Assembly (NCBI GenBank): GCA_030036915.1
Contig: JASHSC010000644.1
Span: 1-17,217, forward strand
Source: Terriglobia bacterium
Lineage (GTDB): Bacteria > Acidobacteriota > Terriglobia > UBA7540
Direction: 5' to 3'
DNA length: 17,217 nucleotides
Under the pieces are notes generated by a model. The model was not told where the DNA came from, ran no database searches, and worked only from the letters and a program-made list of their open reading frames with translations. The position numbers and the translations under genes are program-made. Shown in pieces: positions 7,229-13,508 of this stretch (its first letter is position 1; each line of letters begins with the position of its first letter).

Positions 7229-7291
7229 CTACAGCAGGTGGTAGAGTGAAAAACTCACAGCGTTCTGTTGCAAGTTTTTCGGTCTTGCCAT
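7229..7291 (-). CDS. Possible 20-aa small protein upstream of the repeat array
   Basis: ATG 7291 opens MARPKNLQQNAVSFSLYHLL and a TAG stop. AAGGA lies 4 bases before the ATG, a somewhat short but usable spacing. The same frame extends upstream to an ATG at 7393 (54 aa in all), which would start only a few bases after the predicted transcription start. The basic start and the aromatic end are not typical of random AT-rich sequence. I have an unverified impression that similar short peptides occur in other acidobacteria. Function unknown. Confidence 0.35.
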   Translation of the reverse strand: MARPKNLQQNAVSFSLYHLL

Positions 7292-7355
7292 AGGTTCCTT
7301 GTGCCTGCACGACCGTATGTCACCTGCACCCCTAGTAAATTGTCCGTCCAGAGAC

Positions 7356-7462
7356 TGGCCGAATTTCTGCGATTTGCATGCGGCCACGTCCATTCAGTTT
7401 ACATTCTAGCAAAGATATACTACTCTGTCAATGTTCGCCAGCGGAGTCAGCGAATTCGGCCA
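7356..7462. repeat. 10-bp inverted repeat TGGCCGAATT / AATTCGGCCA flanking a promoter
   Basis: TGGCCGAATT at 7356-7365 and its exact complement at 7453-7462 enclose 87 bp that contain the minus-strand promoter at 7403-7431. One copy lies upstream of the -35 and the other about 30-40 bases into the transcript. The arms could be paired operator half-sites or ends of a small relic element. Confidence 0.35.
7403..7431 (-). promoter_or_regulatory. Near-consensus sigma70 promoter reading into the repeat array
   Basis: On the minus strand TTGACA (7431-7426), 17 bp, then TAGAAT (7408-7403): a perfect -35, optimal spacing and five of six -10 bases. Transcription would start near 7396 and proceed leftward through the small ORF, all six motif copies and on toward the dehydrogenase pair at 6690. 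No terminator is obvious in between. Confidence 0.6.
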
Positions 7463-7633
7463 ATGGTTTTGAAGGTCGCGTGGGGCTCAGATCGACGCCC
7501 GCAGGAATCCGTCTTCGGCATTCACCGGTGGTGGTCGGGTCCCGCCCCACCAATTGAGTCCTCGTAGCCGTGGCGCTCCGCGTGCGAGTGTGCAAGAATG
7601 TGTCGCCCCACTGGGCGGAAAGGTCAAACCTGC

Positions 7634-8821
7634 ATGGCCTCAGAGAACCGTACTGCCACGCCATACCTGATGGGAACAGCCTGCGCGGGCCTGTTCACCT
7701 TCGGCGTCATTACCTCCTTTCTCGGCACGACGCTGCCGGAATTGAGCGCGCGCGCGGGATTTGATATGGCTCGCAGTGGGACGCTTTTCAGTTTCCTTTA
7801 TCTTCCGCAGGTGCCCATGGTTTTCCTGGCGGGGCCGGTGATTGACCGCTTCGGCAAAAAGCTGGTGCTGGCCGCGGGTTTCCTGTGTAGCGCGGTGGCG
7901 CTGGTAGGAATGGCTTACACGCCCAGCTACGCCGTGTTGGGAGCGCTGCTCGTGCTGTTGGGACTCGGCGGCAGCTCCGCGATGGCGGCGGCCAATACCC
8001 TCATCCCCGACCTTTATCCTGAGAATCCTTCTTCCGCACTCAACCTGGGAAACACTTTCTTCGGCGTGGGAGCGTTTTTCTTCCCCCTGCTCGTGGCGGT
8101 GCTGGCGCGCAGCGTCGGGCTGGTGACCACGATGTGGCTTGTGGCGCTGCTGGTGGGGCTCGTGGCATTTGTGGCCCTTACGCAAAAATTTCCTCCGGCC
8201 AGCATGGCGGGGGGATTCGACTGGAACCAGGCAGTGTCTGTAGCCGTCCACCCCGCAGTTATCATTCTCGCCGCCGTGTTGTTCTGCTATTCCTCGCTGG
8301 AAATCTCCACCTCCGGGTGGATTCGCACCTTCCTGGAAAAGGATCTCGCGGCTACTCCGGAGACCTCCAAGATCCTTCTGACCACATTCTGGATCATGAT
8401 GATGCTCGGGCGAGTGATTGCCAGCCAGGTGGTGAAGCACGTGCGCGGGCCAAAGCTCGTGGTCGGTTGCTGCGCAGGAGCCATCGCCGGCCTAGTTCTC
8501 ATGGCGGTGTCGCCGAACGTTGAGGTGGCGGCCGCCGGCATCGTTCTCTGCGGCCTCTGCTACGCGCCGGTGTTTCCCACCACGGCGGGAACCGCGAGCA
8601 CCTACTTCGCTGGCATTTTTGGAACCGTCTTCGGTATGCTCATGACTCCCGCCCTGCTCAGCGGCGCGGTGGTTCCTCCCGCCATCGGCTACGTCTTCCA
8701 GCACCATTCGGTGCGCGCGGGCATCTGGATGCTCGCCGGCATCGCCGTTCTGCTCCTGATTCTCCAGGCGATCTTCAACGGTTACGAGCGGAGAAAGTTG
8801 CTTCCACGCGGTCCTGCCTGA
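7634..8821 (+). CDS. MFS transporter (sugar permease-like)
   Basis: Inner-membrane major facilitator with about 12 hydrophobic segments in 395 aa. The signature loop after TM2, GPVIDRFGKKLVL, matches the MFS motif G-x3-DR-x-G-K/R-K/R. The blocks NLGNTFFGVGAFFFPLL and YAPVFPTTAGTASTYF resemble permeases of the fucose/glucose group, so a sugar is a reasonable guess at substrate, though the sequence does not decide it. I chose the ATG at 7634 (MASENRTATPYLMG), preceded by GGAAAGG, over an upstream in-frame ATG at 7598 that adds a hydrophilic stretch unlike family N-termini. The gene stands alone and converges with the toxin-antitoxin pair. Confidence 0.85.
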   Translation: MASENRTATPYLMGTACAGLFTFGVITSFLGTTLPELSARAGFDMARSGTLFSFLYLPQVPMVFLAGPVIDRFGKKLVLAAGFLCSAVALVGMAYTPSYAVLGALLVLLGLGGSSAMAAANTLIPDLYPENPSSALNLGNTFFGVGAFFFPLLVAVLARSVGLVTTMWLVALLVGLVAFVALTQKFPPASMAGGFDWNQAVSVAVHPAVIILAAVLFCYSSLEISTSGWIRTFLEKDLAATPETSKILLTTFWIMMMLGRVIASQVVKHVRGPKLVVGCCAGAIAGLVLMAVSPNVEVAAAGIVLCGLCYAPVFPTTAGTASTYFAGIFGTVFGMLMTPALLSGAVVPPAIGYVFQHHSVRAGIWMLAGIAVLLLILQAIFNGYERRKLLPRGPA

Positions 8822-8883
8822 GGGGTTTGATGACACTGGATTCTTGGCCTCGGCCATTCCATCGCGAATATACAATGGCTTGA

Positions 8884-9201
8884 CTAGGTCGCGGCGCCTG
8901 CGCGTCCGGAAAATAATTCTCGTCGTACCCGTTGCTCACCTCTGAGAATGTGGACGATGTACACAGTCTTCTTGTGGAACCGATAGAAAATGCGGCAGGG
9001 AGGTACGATCAACTGACGATAAGGCAAACCACGAAGTTCGGCTGGAAGCGAACCCATGCGGGGAAATTTCTGTAGGCGTTCGACGGCCCTCAACACCCGT
9101 TCCACCATCTTGCGAGCCGCGTCGGGTTTGTCCAGGGCGATAAAATCTGCAATCCCATCTAGCTCCTGGATCGCAGTATCAGCCCAAATTATTCCAGCCA
9201 T
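8884..9201 (-). CDS. ParE/RelE-family toxin
   Basis: Small basic protein of 105 aa with the RelE/ParE toxin pattern: N-terminal IIWADTAIQELDGIADFIA, the helix-turn LQKFPRMGSLPAELRGLPYRQ, and C-terminal strands CRIFYRFHKKTVYIVHILRGEQ. Family members poison DNA gyrase (ParE) or cut mRNA on the ribosome (RelE); the sequence leans to ParE-like but does not settle the target. The start codon overlaps the end of the antitoxin gene by 13 bp, so translation is coupled. It is the second gene of a type II toxin-antitoxin operon and converges on the MFS gene. Confidence 0.85.
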   Translation of the reverse strand: MAGIIWADTAIQELDGIADFIALDKPDAARKMVERVLRAVERLQKFPRMGSLPAELRGLPYRQLIVPPCRIFYRFHKKTVYIVHILRGEQRVRRELFSGRAGAAT

Positions 9202-9446
9202 CTCTTGAGCCGGTGCCGGGCCTGGATTCGCGAGGAAACTCGCCCTTGCTGGATGGCCCTTTCACCACGGGCGATTCCCTCTAAGATTCGCATTCGGTTT
9301 TGCAGAGCTTCAAAGCTCGCGACATCTACCAAGTAGGCAGTGGGGACACCATGTTGTGTAATGAGCACGGGGGTTTGGTCCTTGGCCAGGCGCGATAGAA
9401 TCCTGGTGGCGTGCCGCTTCAGGTTCGTGACCAATTGGGTTTTCAT
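9189..9446 (-). CDS. Phd/YefM-family antitoxin
   Basis: 85 aa. The N-terminal DNA-binding part follows the Phd/YefM plan: LVTNLKRHATRILSRLAKDQ, then TPVLITQHGVPTAYLVDVAS. The C-terminal tail is basic and probably wraps the toxin. It would neutralise the ParE/RelE toxin encoded just downstream and repress its own operon. I chose the ATG at 9446; a TTG one codon earlier is possible. No ribosome binding site is visible and the predicted transcription start is within a few bases, so the message may be leaderless. Confidence 0.85.
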   Translation of the reverse strand: MKTQLVTNLKRHATRILSRLAKDQTPVLITQHGVPTAYLVDVASFEALQNRMRILEGIARGERAIQQGRVSSRIQARHRLKRWLE

Positions 9447-9450
9447 CAAT

Positions 9451-9482
9451 GTGATACTAAAGTATCACTGGAAAGTTTTCAA
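9451..9482 (-). promoter_or_regulatory. Toxin-antitoxin promoter with overlapping operator palindrome
   Basis: GTGATACT-AA-AGTATCAC (9451-9468) is a perfect inverted repeat with 8-bp arms, starting 5 bp from the antitoxin ATG. On the minus strand TTGAAA (9482-9477), a 17-bp gap and TAGTAT (9459-9454) form a plausible promoter whose -10 lies inside the palindrome. This is the usual layout for autorepression by an antitoxin or toxin-antitoxin complex. Confidence 0.65.
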
Positions 9483-9527
9483 GCGGTGTCCCTCCGAGGA
9501 ATACCTCCTCCAGTTCTCAAAATTTCA

Positions 9528-9533
9528 TATAAT
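9528..9533 (+). promoter_or_regulatory. -10 element upstream of the DUF4965 gene
   Basis: A perfect TATAAT lies 67 bp before the ATG at 9600, in an AT-rich stretch. The matching -35 at 17 bp (CTCCTC) is poor, so strength or the need for an activator is open. Confidence 0.35.
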
Positions 9534-9599
9534 GTCTCCGTCCGAATCTTGAGGCTGCTGTGAAATCAAAGCGCGCGGAAGCTCCGAACTGATACCAAA

Positions 9600-11738
9600 A
9601 TGTCAAAAGGCTGCCGACAGACATCTGATCCACAAAACTTATTGAGCTTCTTCCAACCACTACGACCCTGCGAATTGTTTAAAAAGGGTATTGCTTTCAC
9701 ATTGGCAGTACTGCCGCTCCTGGTGTTCGTTCCCTTACGGGCTGCCGAGCCCTTCCAGCCGCGCGCCGTGCCGCTGGTGACCACCGACCCGTACTTCAGC
9801 ATCTGGTCTTTCGCCGATCGGCTGACGGACGACTATACGCGTCACTGGACGGGCACGCCGCAGTCGCTTGAGAGCATGGTGAGAATTGACGGCGTGACTT
9901 ATCGCATTATGGGGAAGACGCCGTCGGAAGAGGCCTTGCCTCAAACCGGGCTGACGGTTTATCCCACTCGCACCGTCTATGAATTCGAAGGCGCAGGCGT
10001 TCAGGTGAAACTGACATTCCTCACCCCGCTTTTGCCCGATGACCTTGATGTCTATTCCCGCCCTGTAACCTATCTCATTTGGGAAATCCGCGCGACGGAC
10101 GGCCACGCGCACGCGGTTTCCATTTTCTACGCCAACTCCGCGCAGCTTGTGGTGAACACGGAGGACCAGCAAGTGGTCTGGTCGCGCGAGAACATCGCCG
10201 ACCTGGATGTGTTGCGCATGGGGACGGAGGAGCAGCCGGTTCTGGCCAAGTCCGGCGACAATCTGCGCATCGACTGGGGCTATCTTTACGCCGCCGCGCC
10301 GAAGAGTGAAACAGGTTTGAGCGCGATCGCAGGTTCCTCGGCTGAGAATCGGGCGTTTATTGATGAAGGCCACCTGCCCGGCGAAGACGAATTCGGAGCG
10401 CCCCGGCCCGCTCAGCGCGCGCCACAAATGGCTTTTGTCTTTGACTTGGGCCAGGTGAGCGCGCAGCCGGTAACGCGGCACCTTCTGCTGGCTTACGACG
10501 ACCTCTATTCCATCGAATACTTTCATCAGCGCTTGCAGCCATACTGGCGGCGAAACGGAGCCCAGGCTTCCGATCTGCTTGCCGCCGCCGAGCACGATTT
10601 TGTTTCGTTGCGGGAAAAGAGCGAGAAATTTGACGACCAATTAATGAGTGACCTTGCGCGCGAGGGCGGCGAGAAATACGCGCGCATCGCCGCACTGGCT
10701 TACCGCCAAAGCCTGGCTGCGCACAAGTTGACGGCGGCGCCTGACGGCCAGACTCCTTACTTTTTTCCCAAGGAAAATTTCAGTTGCGGGTGCATCTCCA
10801 CCGTCGACGTCATTTATCCCGCGGCGCCTCTGCTGCTGCTCCTGAATCCCAAGCTCGAGGAAGCCTCGCTCGCCCCGGTGATGGATTACGTGAAGGCGGG
10901 CAAATGGCCTAACCCCTGGGCGCCGCACGACCTGGGCGTGTATCCGCTTGCCAATGGCCGCGACCCCGCCAAAATCGAATCCATGCCCGTGGAAGAGTCG
11001 GGCAACATGCTGATCCTGTTCGCCGCCATCGCTCGCGCCGAGGGCGGCGCCACGTTCGCGGAAAAATACGCGCCGATTCTCGAACAGTGGGCCAAATACC
11101 TGGTGGAAAAAGGGCTCGACCCGGAAAACCAACTCTGCACCGATGACTTCGCCGGGCACCTTGCGCACAACACCAATCTCTCCGTCAAGGCCATTGTCGG
11201 CTTGGGTGCCTACGCGCAGATTCTGGAGATGGAAGGGAAGAAGGATTCGGCGGCCGCGTACCACGCCAAAGCGCAGGAGTTCGCCCGCCGCTGGGTGGAA
11301 ATGGCCAGCGATGGCGACCATTACCGCCTAGCGTTTGACAAGCCGGGCACCTGGAGCCAGAAATACAACCTGGTGTGGGAAAAAATATTGGGATTGAACC
11401 TCTTCCCCTCGGAGGTTGCGGATAAAGAGATCGCTTTCTACGAAAAACACCTCAACCGCTACGGCTTGCCGCTCGACGATCGCAAGAGCTACACCAAGCT
11501 CGATTGGGAATTCTGGACCGCCACCTTGGCGGAATCGCCTGCGGACTGGGAGAAACTGATCTCGCCGATTTACGATTGGGTGAATCAATCGCCCACGCGC
11601 GTTCCCATGACCGACTGGTATTGGACGCGCGACGGCACGCAGGTGGGCTTCCAGGCACGCTCCGTTGTGGGTGGAATTTTCGTTAAAATGCTCGCTGACC
11701 CCACTCTGTGGAAGTCCTGGGCCAAGCGAGGTTTGTAG
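9600..11738 (+). CDS. Secreted DUF4965/glutaminase A-like protein
   Basis: Large exported protein of 712 aa related to fungal glutaminase A and the bacterial DUF5127/DUF4965/DUF1793 family. Seen motifs, in order: PRAVPLVTTDPYFSIWSFAD, DYTRHWTGTPQSLESMVRID, FSCGCISTVDVIYPAAPLLL, WAPHDLGVYPLANGRDP, MPVEESGNMLILFAAIARAE, DDFAGHLAHNTNLSVKAIVG, GTWSQKYNLVWEKILGLNLF and GFQARSVVGGIFVKML. Members combine an N-terminal beta-rich region with an alpha/alpha-barrel; real activity in bacteria is largely untested. The export signal is around residues 27-48 (FKKGIAFTLAVLPLLVFVPL), so about 25 extra residues precede it; a TTG at 9675 would give a tidier signal peptide. The stop TAG (11736-11738) falls inside the left terminal repeat of the element at 11734-11946. 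Confidence 0.85.
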   Translation: MSKGCRQTSDPQNLLSFFQPLRPCELFKKGIAFTLAVLPLLVFVPLRAAEPFQPRAVPLVTTDPYFSIWSFADRLTDDYTRHWTGTPQSLESMVRIDGVTYRIMGKTPSEEALPQTGLTVYPTRTVYEFEGAGVQVKLTFLTPLLPDDLDVYSRPVTYLIWEIRATDGHAHAVSIFYANSAQLVVNTEDQQVVWSRENIADLDVLRMGTEEQPVLAKSGDNLRIDWGYLYAAAPKSETGLSAIAGSSAENRAFIDEGHLPGEDEFGAPRPAQRAPQMAFVFDLGQVSAQPVTRHLLLAYDDLYSIEYFHQRLQPYWRRNGAQASDLLAAAEHDFVSLREKSEKFDDQLMSDLAREGGEKYARIAALAYRQSLAAHKLTAAPDGQTPYFFPKENFSCGCISTVDVIYPAAPLLLLLNPKLEEASLAPVMDYVKAGKWPNPWAPHDLGVYPLANGRDPAKIESMPVEESGNMLILFAAIARAEGGATFAEKYAPILEQWAKYLVEKGLDPENQLCTDDFAGHLAHNTNLSVKAIVGLGAYAQILEMEGKKDSAAAYHAKAQEFARRWVEMASDGDHYRLAFDKPGTWSQKYNLVWEKILGLNLFPSEVADKEIAFYEKHLNRYGLPLDDRKSYTKLDWEFWTATLAESPADWEKLISPIYDWVNQSPTRVPMTDWYWTRDGTQVGFQARSVVGGIFVKMLADPTLWKSWAKRGL

Positions 11739-11946
11739 CGCGGGCGTCCCCGCCCGCGTTCGGGGTCGTTCGTGGCCCGGCCATGCGAAGGCAAAAATAT
11801 CGGCACGTAGGGACAGCTCTCGCCCTGCGACCCAATGCCCTCGGGCGACGGGTCGTGGCTGCCCTAGGGCAACTGCAAGGGTTGGCCCTACGGGTCACGA
11901 GCGGGATGCCCGTGGCGAGGTCGCGGGTGAGGACACCCGCGCTACA
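11734..11946. mobile_element. 213-bp MITE-like repeat with hairpin terminal inverted repeats
   Basis: The ends are 25-bp inverted repeats (11734-11758 and 11922-11946) that agree at 22 of 25 positions and begin TGTAGCGCGGG. Each end is itself a perfect hairpin: CGCGGGCG-TCCC-CGCCCGCG at the left, CGCGGGTG-TCCT-CACCCGCG at the right as read inward. The difference C-G to T-A between ends is compensatory, so the hairpins are under selection or copied as such. An inner segment 11807-11891 is bounded by GTAGGG/CCCTAC and contains the copy of the 6025 repeat. No transposase or target-site duplication is visible. Confidence 0.65.
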
Positions 11947-11997
11947 GAGGCGGCACGCCCCTCACCTAATCCCGTCGATCACACTACTCACCCGCAC

Positions 11998-12026
11998 TTG
12001 ACAACCCCAATTCCTTCCTTCAATAT
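11998..12026 (+). promoter_or_regulatory. Putative promoter of the PadR gene
   Basis: TTGACA (11998-12003) is a perfect -35. A 17-bp gap leads to CAATAT (12021-12026), a weak -10. The predicted start near 12033 would lie inside the palindrome at 12030-12045, which fits repression by an operator-bound regulator. Confidence 0.4.
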
Positions 12027-12029
12027 CCA

Positions 12030-12045
12030 CCTTCGATATCGAAGG
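12030..12045. promoter_or_regulatory. 16-bp perfect palindrome, likely PadR operator
   Basis: CCTTCGATATCGAAGG is self-complementary over all 16 bases and sits 18 bp before the PadR ATG. A further half-site ATCGAAG follows at 12051-12057, repeating the one at 12039-12045 with a 12-bp period. Autoregulation by the dimeric PadR protein is the simplest reading. Confidence 0.5.
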
Positions 12046-12063
12046 ATTGAATCGAAGATCGAC

Positions 12064-12378
12064 ATGGATGCCAGAAATCTCTACTCGGGCTTGGTTCGGC
12101 TGCACATCCTCCACCACGCGGCCGAGGAGCCGATTTGCGGAATCTGGATCGCTCAGGAACTGGCGCGCCACGGTTACAAATTGAGCGCCGGCACGCTTTA
12201 TCCCATTCTGCATGGTATGGAAGGTGTGGGATATCTGCAATCGGCTTTGGTTCGCCAGGGGAAATCCGCGCGGCGGATGTACACCATCACGTCCCTGGGG
12301 CGAAAAGCGCTGCGCACCGCGCGCCATCGCGTGCAGGAGCTCTTCGGGGAGATGTTCGGGATCGAGCACCGCCACTAA
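12064..12378 (+). CDS. PadR-family transcriptional regulator
   Basis: 104-aa winged-helix regulator. The PadR core is clear: GLVRLHILHHAAEEPICGIW, then the recognition region HGYKLSAGTLYPILHGMEGV and the wing GYLQSALVRQGKSARRMYTI, ending in a short dimerisation helix (ALRTARHRVQELFGEMFG). The reading frame is open far upstream, into the repeat element, but homology starts at MDARNLYSGLVRL, so I place the start at 12064. It precedes two small membrane-protein genes by 46 bp, and probably controls them and itself through the palindrome upstream. The inducing signal is not evident. Confidence 0.85.
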   Translation: MDARNLYSGLVRLHILHHAAEEPICGIWIAQELARHGYKLSAGTLYPILHGMEGVGYLQSALVRQGKSARRMYTITSLGRKALRTARHRVQELFGEMFGIEHRH

Positions 12379-12424
12379 CACCCCAAGTACGATCAGAGGC
12401 GGTGTTCGTCGAGGGTAAATTCCA

Positions 12425-12997
12425 ATGGAAATTTCCTTTCGCGCTCTCATCACGCTGATTCACGGAATGTTCTTCGGCGCATTTTTTCTGATGGCGGTCT
12501 ACGGCCTGGTGATTGAACTCTATCGCAGCAAATACGCCGAGCATCCTTCGCAACCCTCGGCCAAAGCGCAATCACTGGAGCGCTTCTATCTCACTTGTAC
12601 GGTGGTGCTGGGCTGGGCGGCAGTGCTGACCGGCGCGTATCTCATCTATCCGTGGTACCGCGCCGTTCCGCCCGCCGGCGTGACCGACCTTGCTCCATTC
12701 CCGCGCTACCTATTGAAATCGAGCCCCACAACCTCGGGATGGCACGACCTGGGAATGGAGTGGAAGGAGCACGTCGCCTGGATCGCTCCCATCGCCATGA
12801 CCATGGTGGCCTGGGTGCTGACGAAATATCGCGCGACGATGCGTGAGTACCCGCAGGTGCGCACCTCAGTTCTGGCCTTCGCGCTGGCGGCATTGGTGGC
12901 CGCGGGAGTTGCCGGATTTTTTGGCGCCATGCTCAACAAGTACGCGCCCGTGAACGGCGGCGCAACCATCCATTTGATTGGAAAAGCCCATGAGTGA
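12425..12997 (+). CDS. Uncharacterised four-helix membrane protein
   Basis: 190 aa. Predicted membrane segments lie near residues 8-30 (LIHGMFFGAFFLMAVYGLVI), 56-77 (TCTVVLGWAAVLTGAYLIYP), 117-134 and 148-170. His13 in TM1 and His116 at the edge of TM3 could bind heme or metal, and the WYRAVPP loop after TM2 is rich in aromatic residues. These are only hints of a redox role; I do not recognise the family. It overlaps the next gene by 8 bp (ATGAGTGA), so the two proteins are probably made in balance and may form one complex. It follows the PadR gene in the same direction. Confidence 0.65.
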   Translation: MEISFRALITLIHGMFFGAFFLMAVYGLVIELYRSKYAEHPSQPSAKAQSLERFYLTCTVVLGWAAVLTGAYLIYPWYRAVPPAGVTDLAPFPRYLLKSSPTTSGWHDLGMEWKEHVAWIAPIAMTMVAWVLTKYRATMREYPQVRTSVLAFALAALVAAGVAGFFGAMLNKYAPVNGGATIHLIGKAHE

Positions 12998-13352
12998 AAA
13001 CTCCATACCAACAAAAGATGAGAAGAACGCCGACCTTCTTCCCAACGGTCCTGCCGCAGCAGCAATTCTGTCTGCGGGAGCGGGCTGCGCGGTGCTGGGA
13101 ATCCTTGCAGTTGCTGGAGACGCCTCGAAATCCATTGCGAAGTTGCTGACGTTCTATCTGCCCACGGGACCGCTCTCCGGCGTGACCTGTTTGGCGATTA
13201 TTTTTTGGCTGGTTCTGTGGTTCACCCTGGCGAAGCGCTGGGCGAATAGAACCGTGGCCTTCACGAAGGCCAGTGTCGCGGCGTTCGTTCTACTGGTGTT
13301 GGGATTTTTGCTGACCTTCCCGCCATTTGCGGACTTCATCCAGGGGAAGTAA
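12990..13352 (+). CDS. Uncharacterised three-helix membrane protein
   Basis: 120 aa from the ATG at 12990; a second in-frame ATG at 12978 would add four residues. I prefer 12990 because ATGAGTGA gives the classic stop/start overlap with the preceding gene. After a polar N-terminus there are three hydrophobic segments: AAAAILSAGAGCAVLGILAV, SGVTCLAIIFWLVLWFTLAK and SVAAFVLLVLGFLLTFPPFA. The NGPAAAAILSAG stretch before TM1 looks conserved in kind, but I cannot name a family. Likely partner of the upstream membrane protein, under PadR control. Confidence 0.6.
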   Translation: MSENSIPTKDEKNADLLPNGPAAAAILSAGAGCAVLGILAVAGDASKSIAKLLTFYLPTGPLSGVTCLAIIFWLVLWFTLAKRWANRTVAFTKASVAAFVLLVLGFLLTFPPFADFIQGK

Positions 13353-13508
13353 TAAGGCGCAAATTGACCGCCGGGCGGATCGGGAATAAATTAGCGCTGG
13401 TTTCCATCTTGATGCTGATGGCCTCAACCCTCCGCGCCGGGCCGCCGGTCAGAAGGACATCGGCAAGAAGCTAACGCTCGGCGGATAACCTTTCCCCGGC
13501 CTTTACGA
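13353..13508. other. Convergent gap with a possible gene remnant
   Basis: This lies between the membrane-protein gene (+) and the end of the Tat-signal paralogue (-). No strong terminator hairpin is seen. A plus-strand stretch around 13390-13435 reads like a signal peptide (KLALVSILMLMASTLRAG), and a neighbouring frame continues with GQKDIGKKLTLGG before a stop. This could be the decayed start of an exported protein, or chance. Confidence 0.25.

Larger units (their letters stand above)
6691..7633. other. AT-rich region without a conventional gene
   Basis: About 940 bp between the dehydrogenase pair (-) and the MFS gene (+). From about 6740 to 7440 the base composition is clearly richer in A and T than the flanking genes. 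Contents I can support: six copies of a degenerate motif on the minus strand, three tandem TTTATT hexamers (7168-7185), a near-consensus minus-strand promoter (7403-7431), very short ORFs and a widely spaced inverted repeat. The 114-aa plus-strand reading frame and the 64-aa minus-strand frame across the motifs look like chance openings in low-complexity sequence. From about 7470 to 7633 I see nothing beyond the leader of the MFS gene. Confidence 0.7.

Noticed and set aside
6895..7249. Plus 114-codon and minus 64-codon frames across the motif array
   Set aside because: Motif copies fall in different frames and the products are low-complexity. Treated as chance openings in AT-rich sequence.
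7640..8440. 266-codon minus-strand frame over the MFS gene
   Set aside because: It is Gln/His/Arg-rich with no hydrophobic core, and the plus strand clearly encodes MFS helices and the DRFGKK loop.
11665..12063. Upstream extension of the PadR frame (237 codons in all)
   Set aside because: The extension reads through the repeat element and is Pro/Arg/Ala-rich without homology. The PadR domain begins at 12064.
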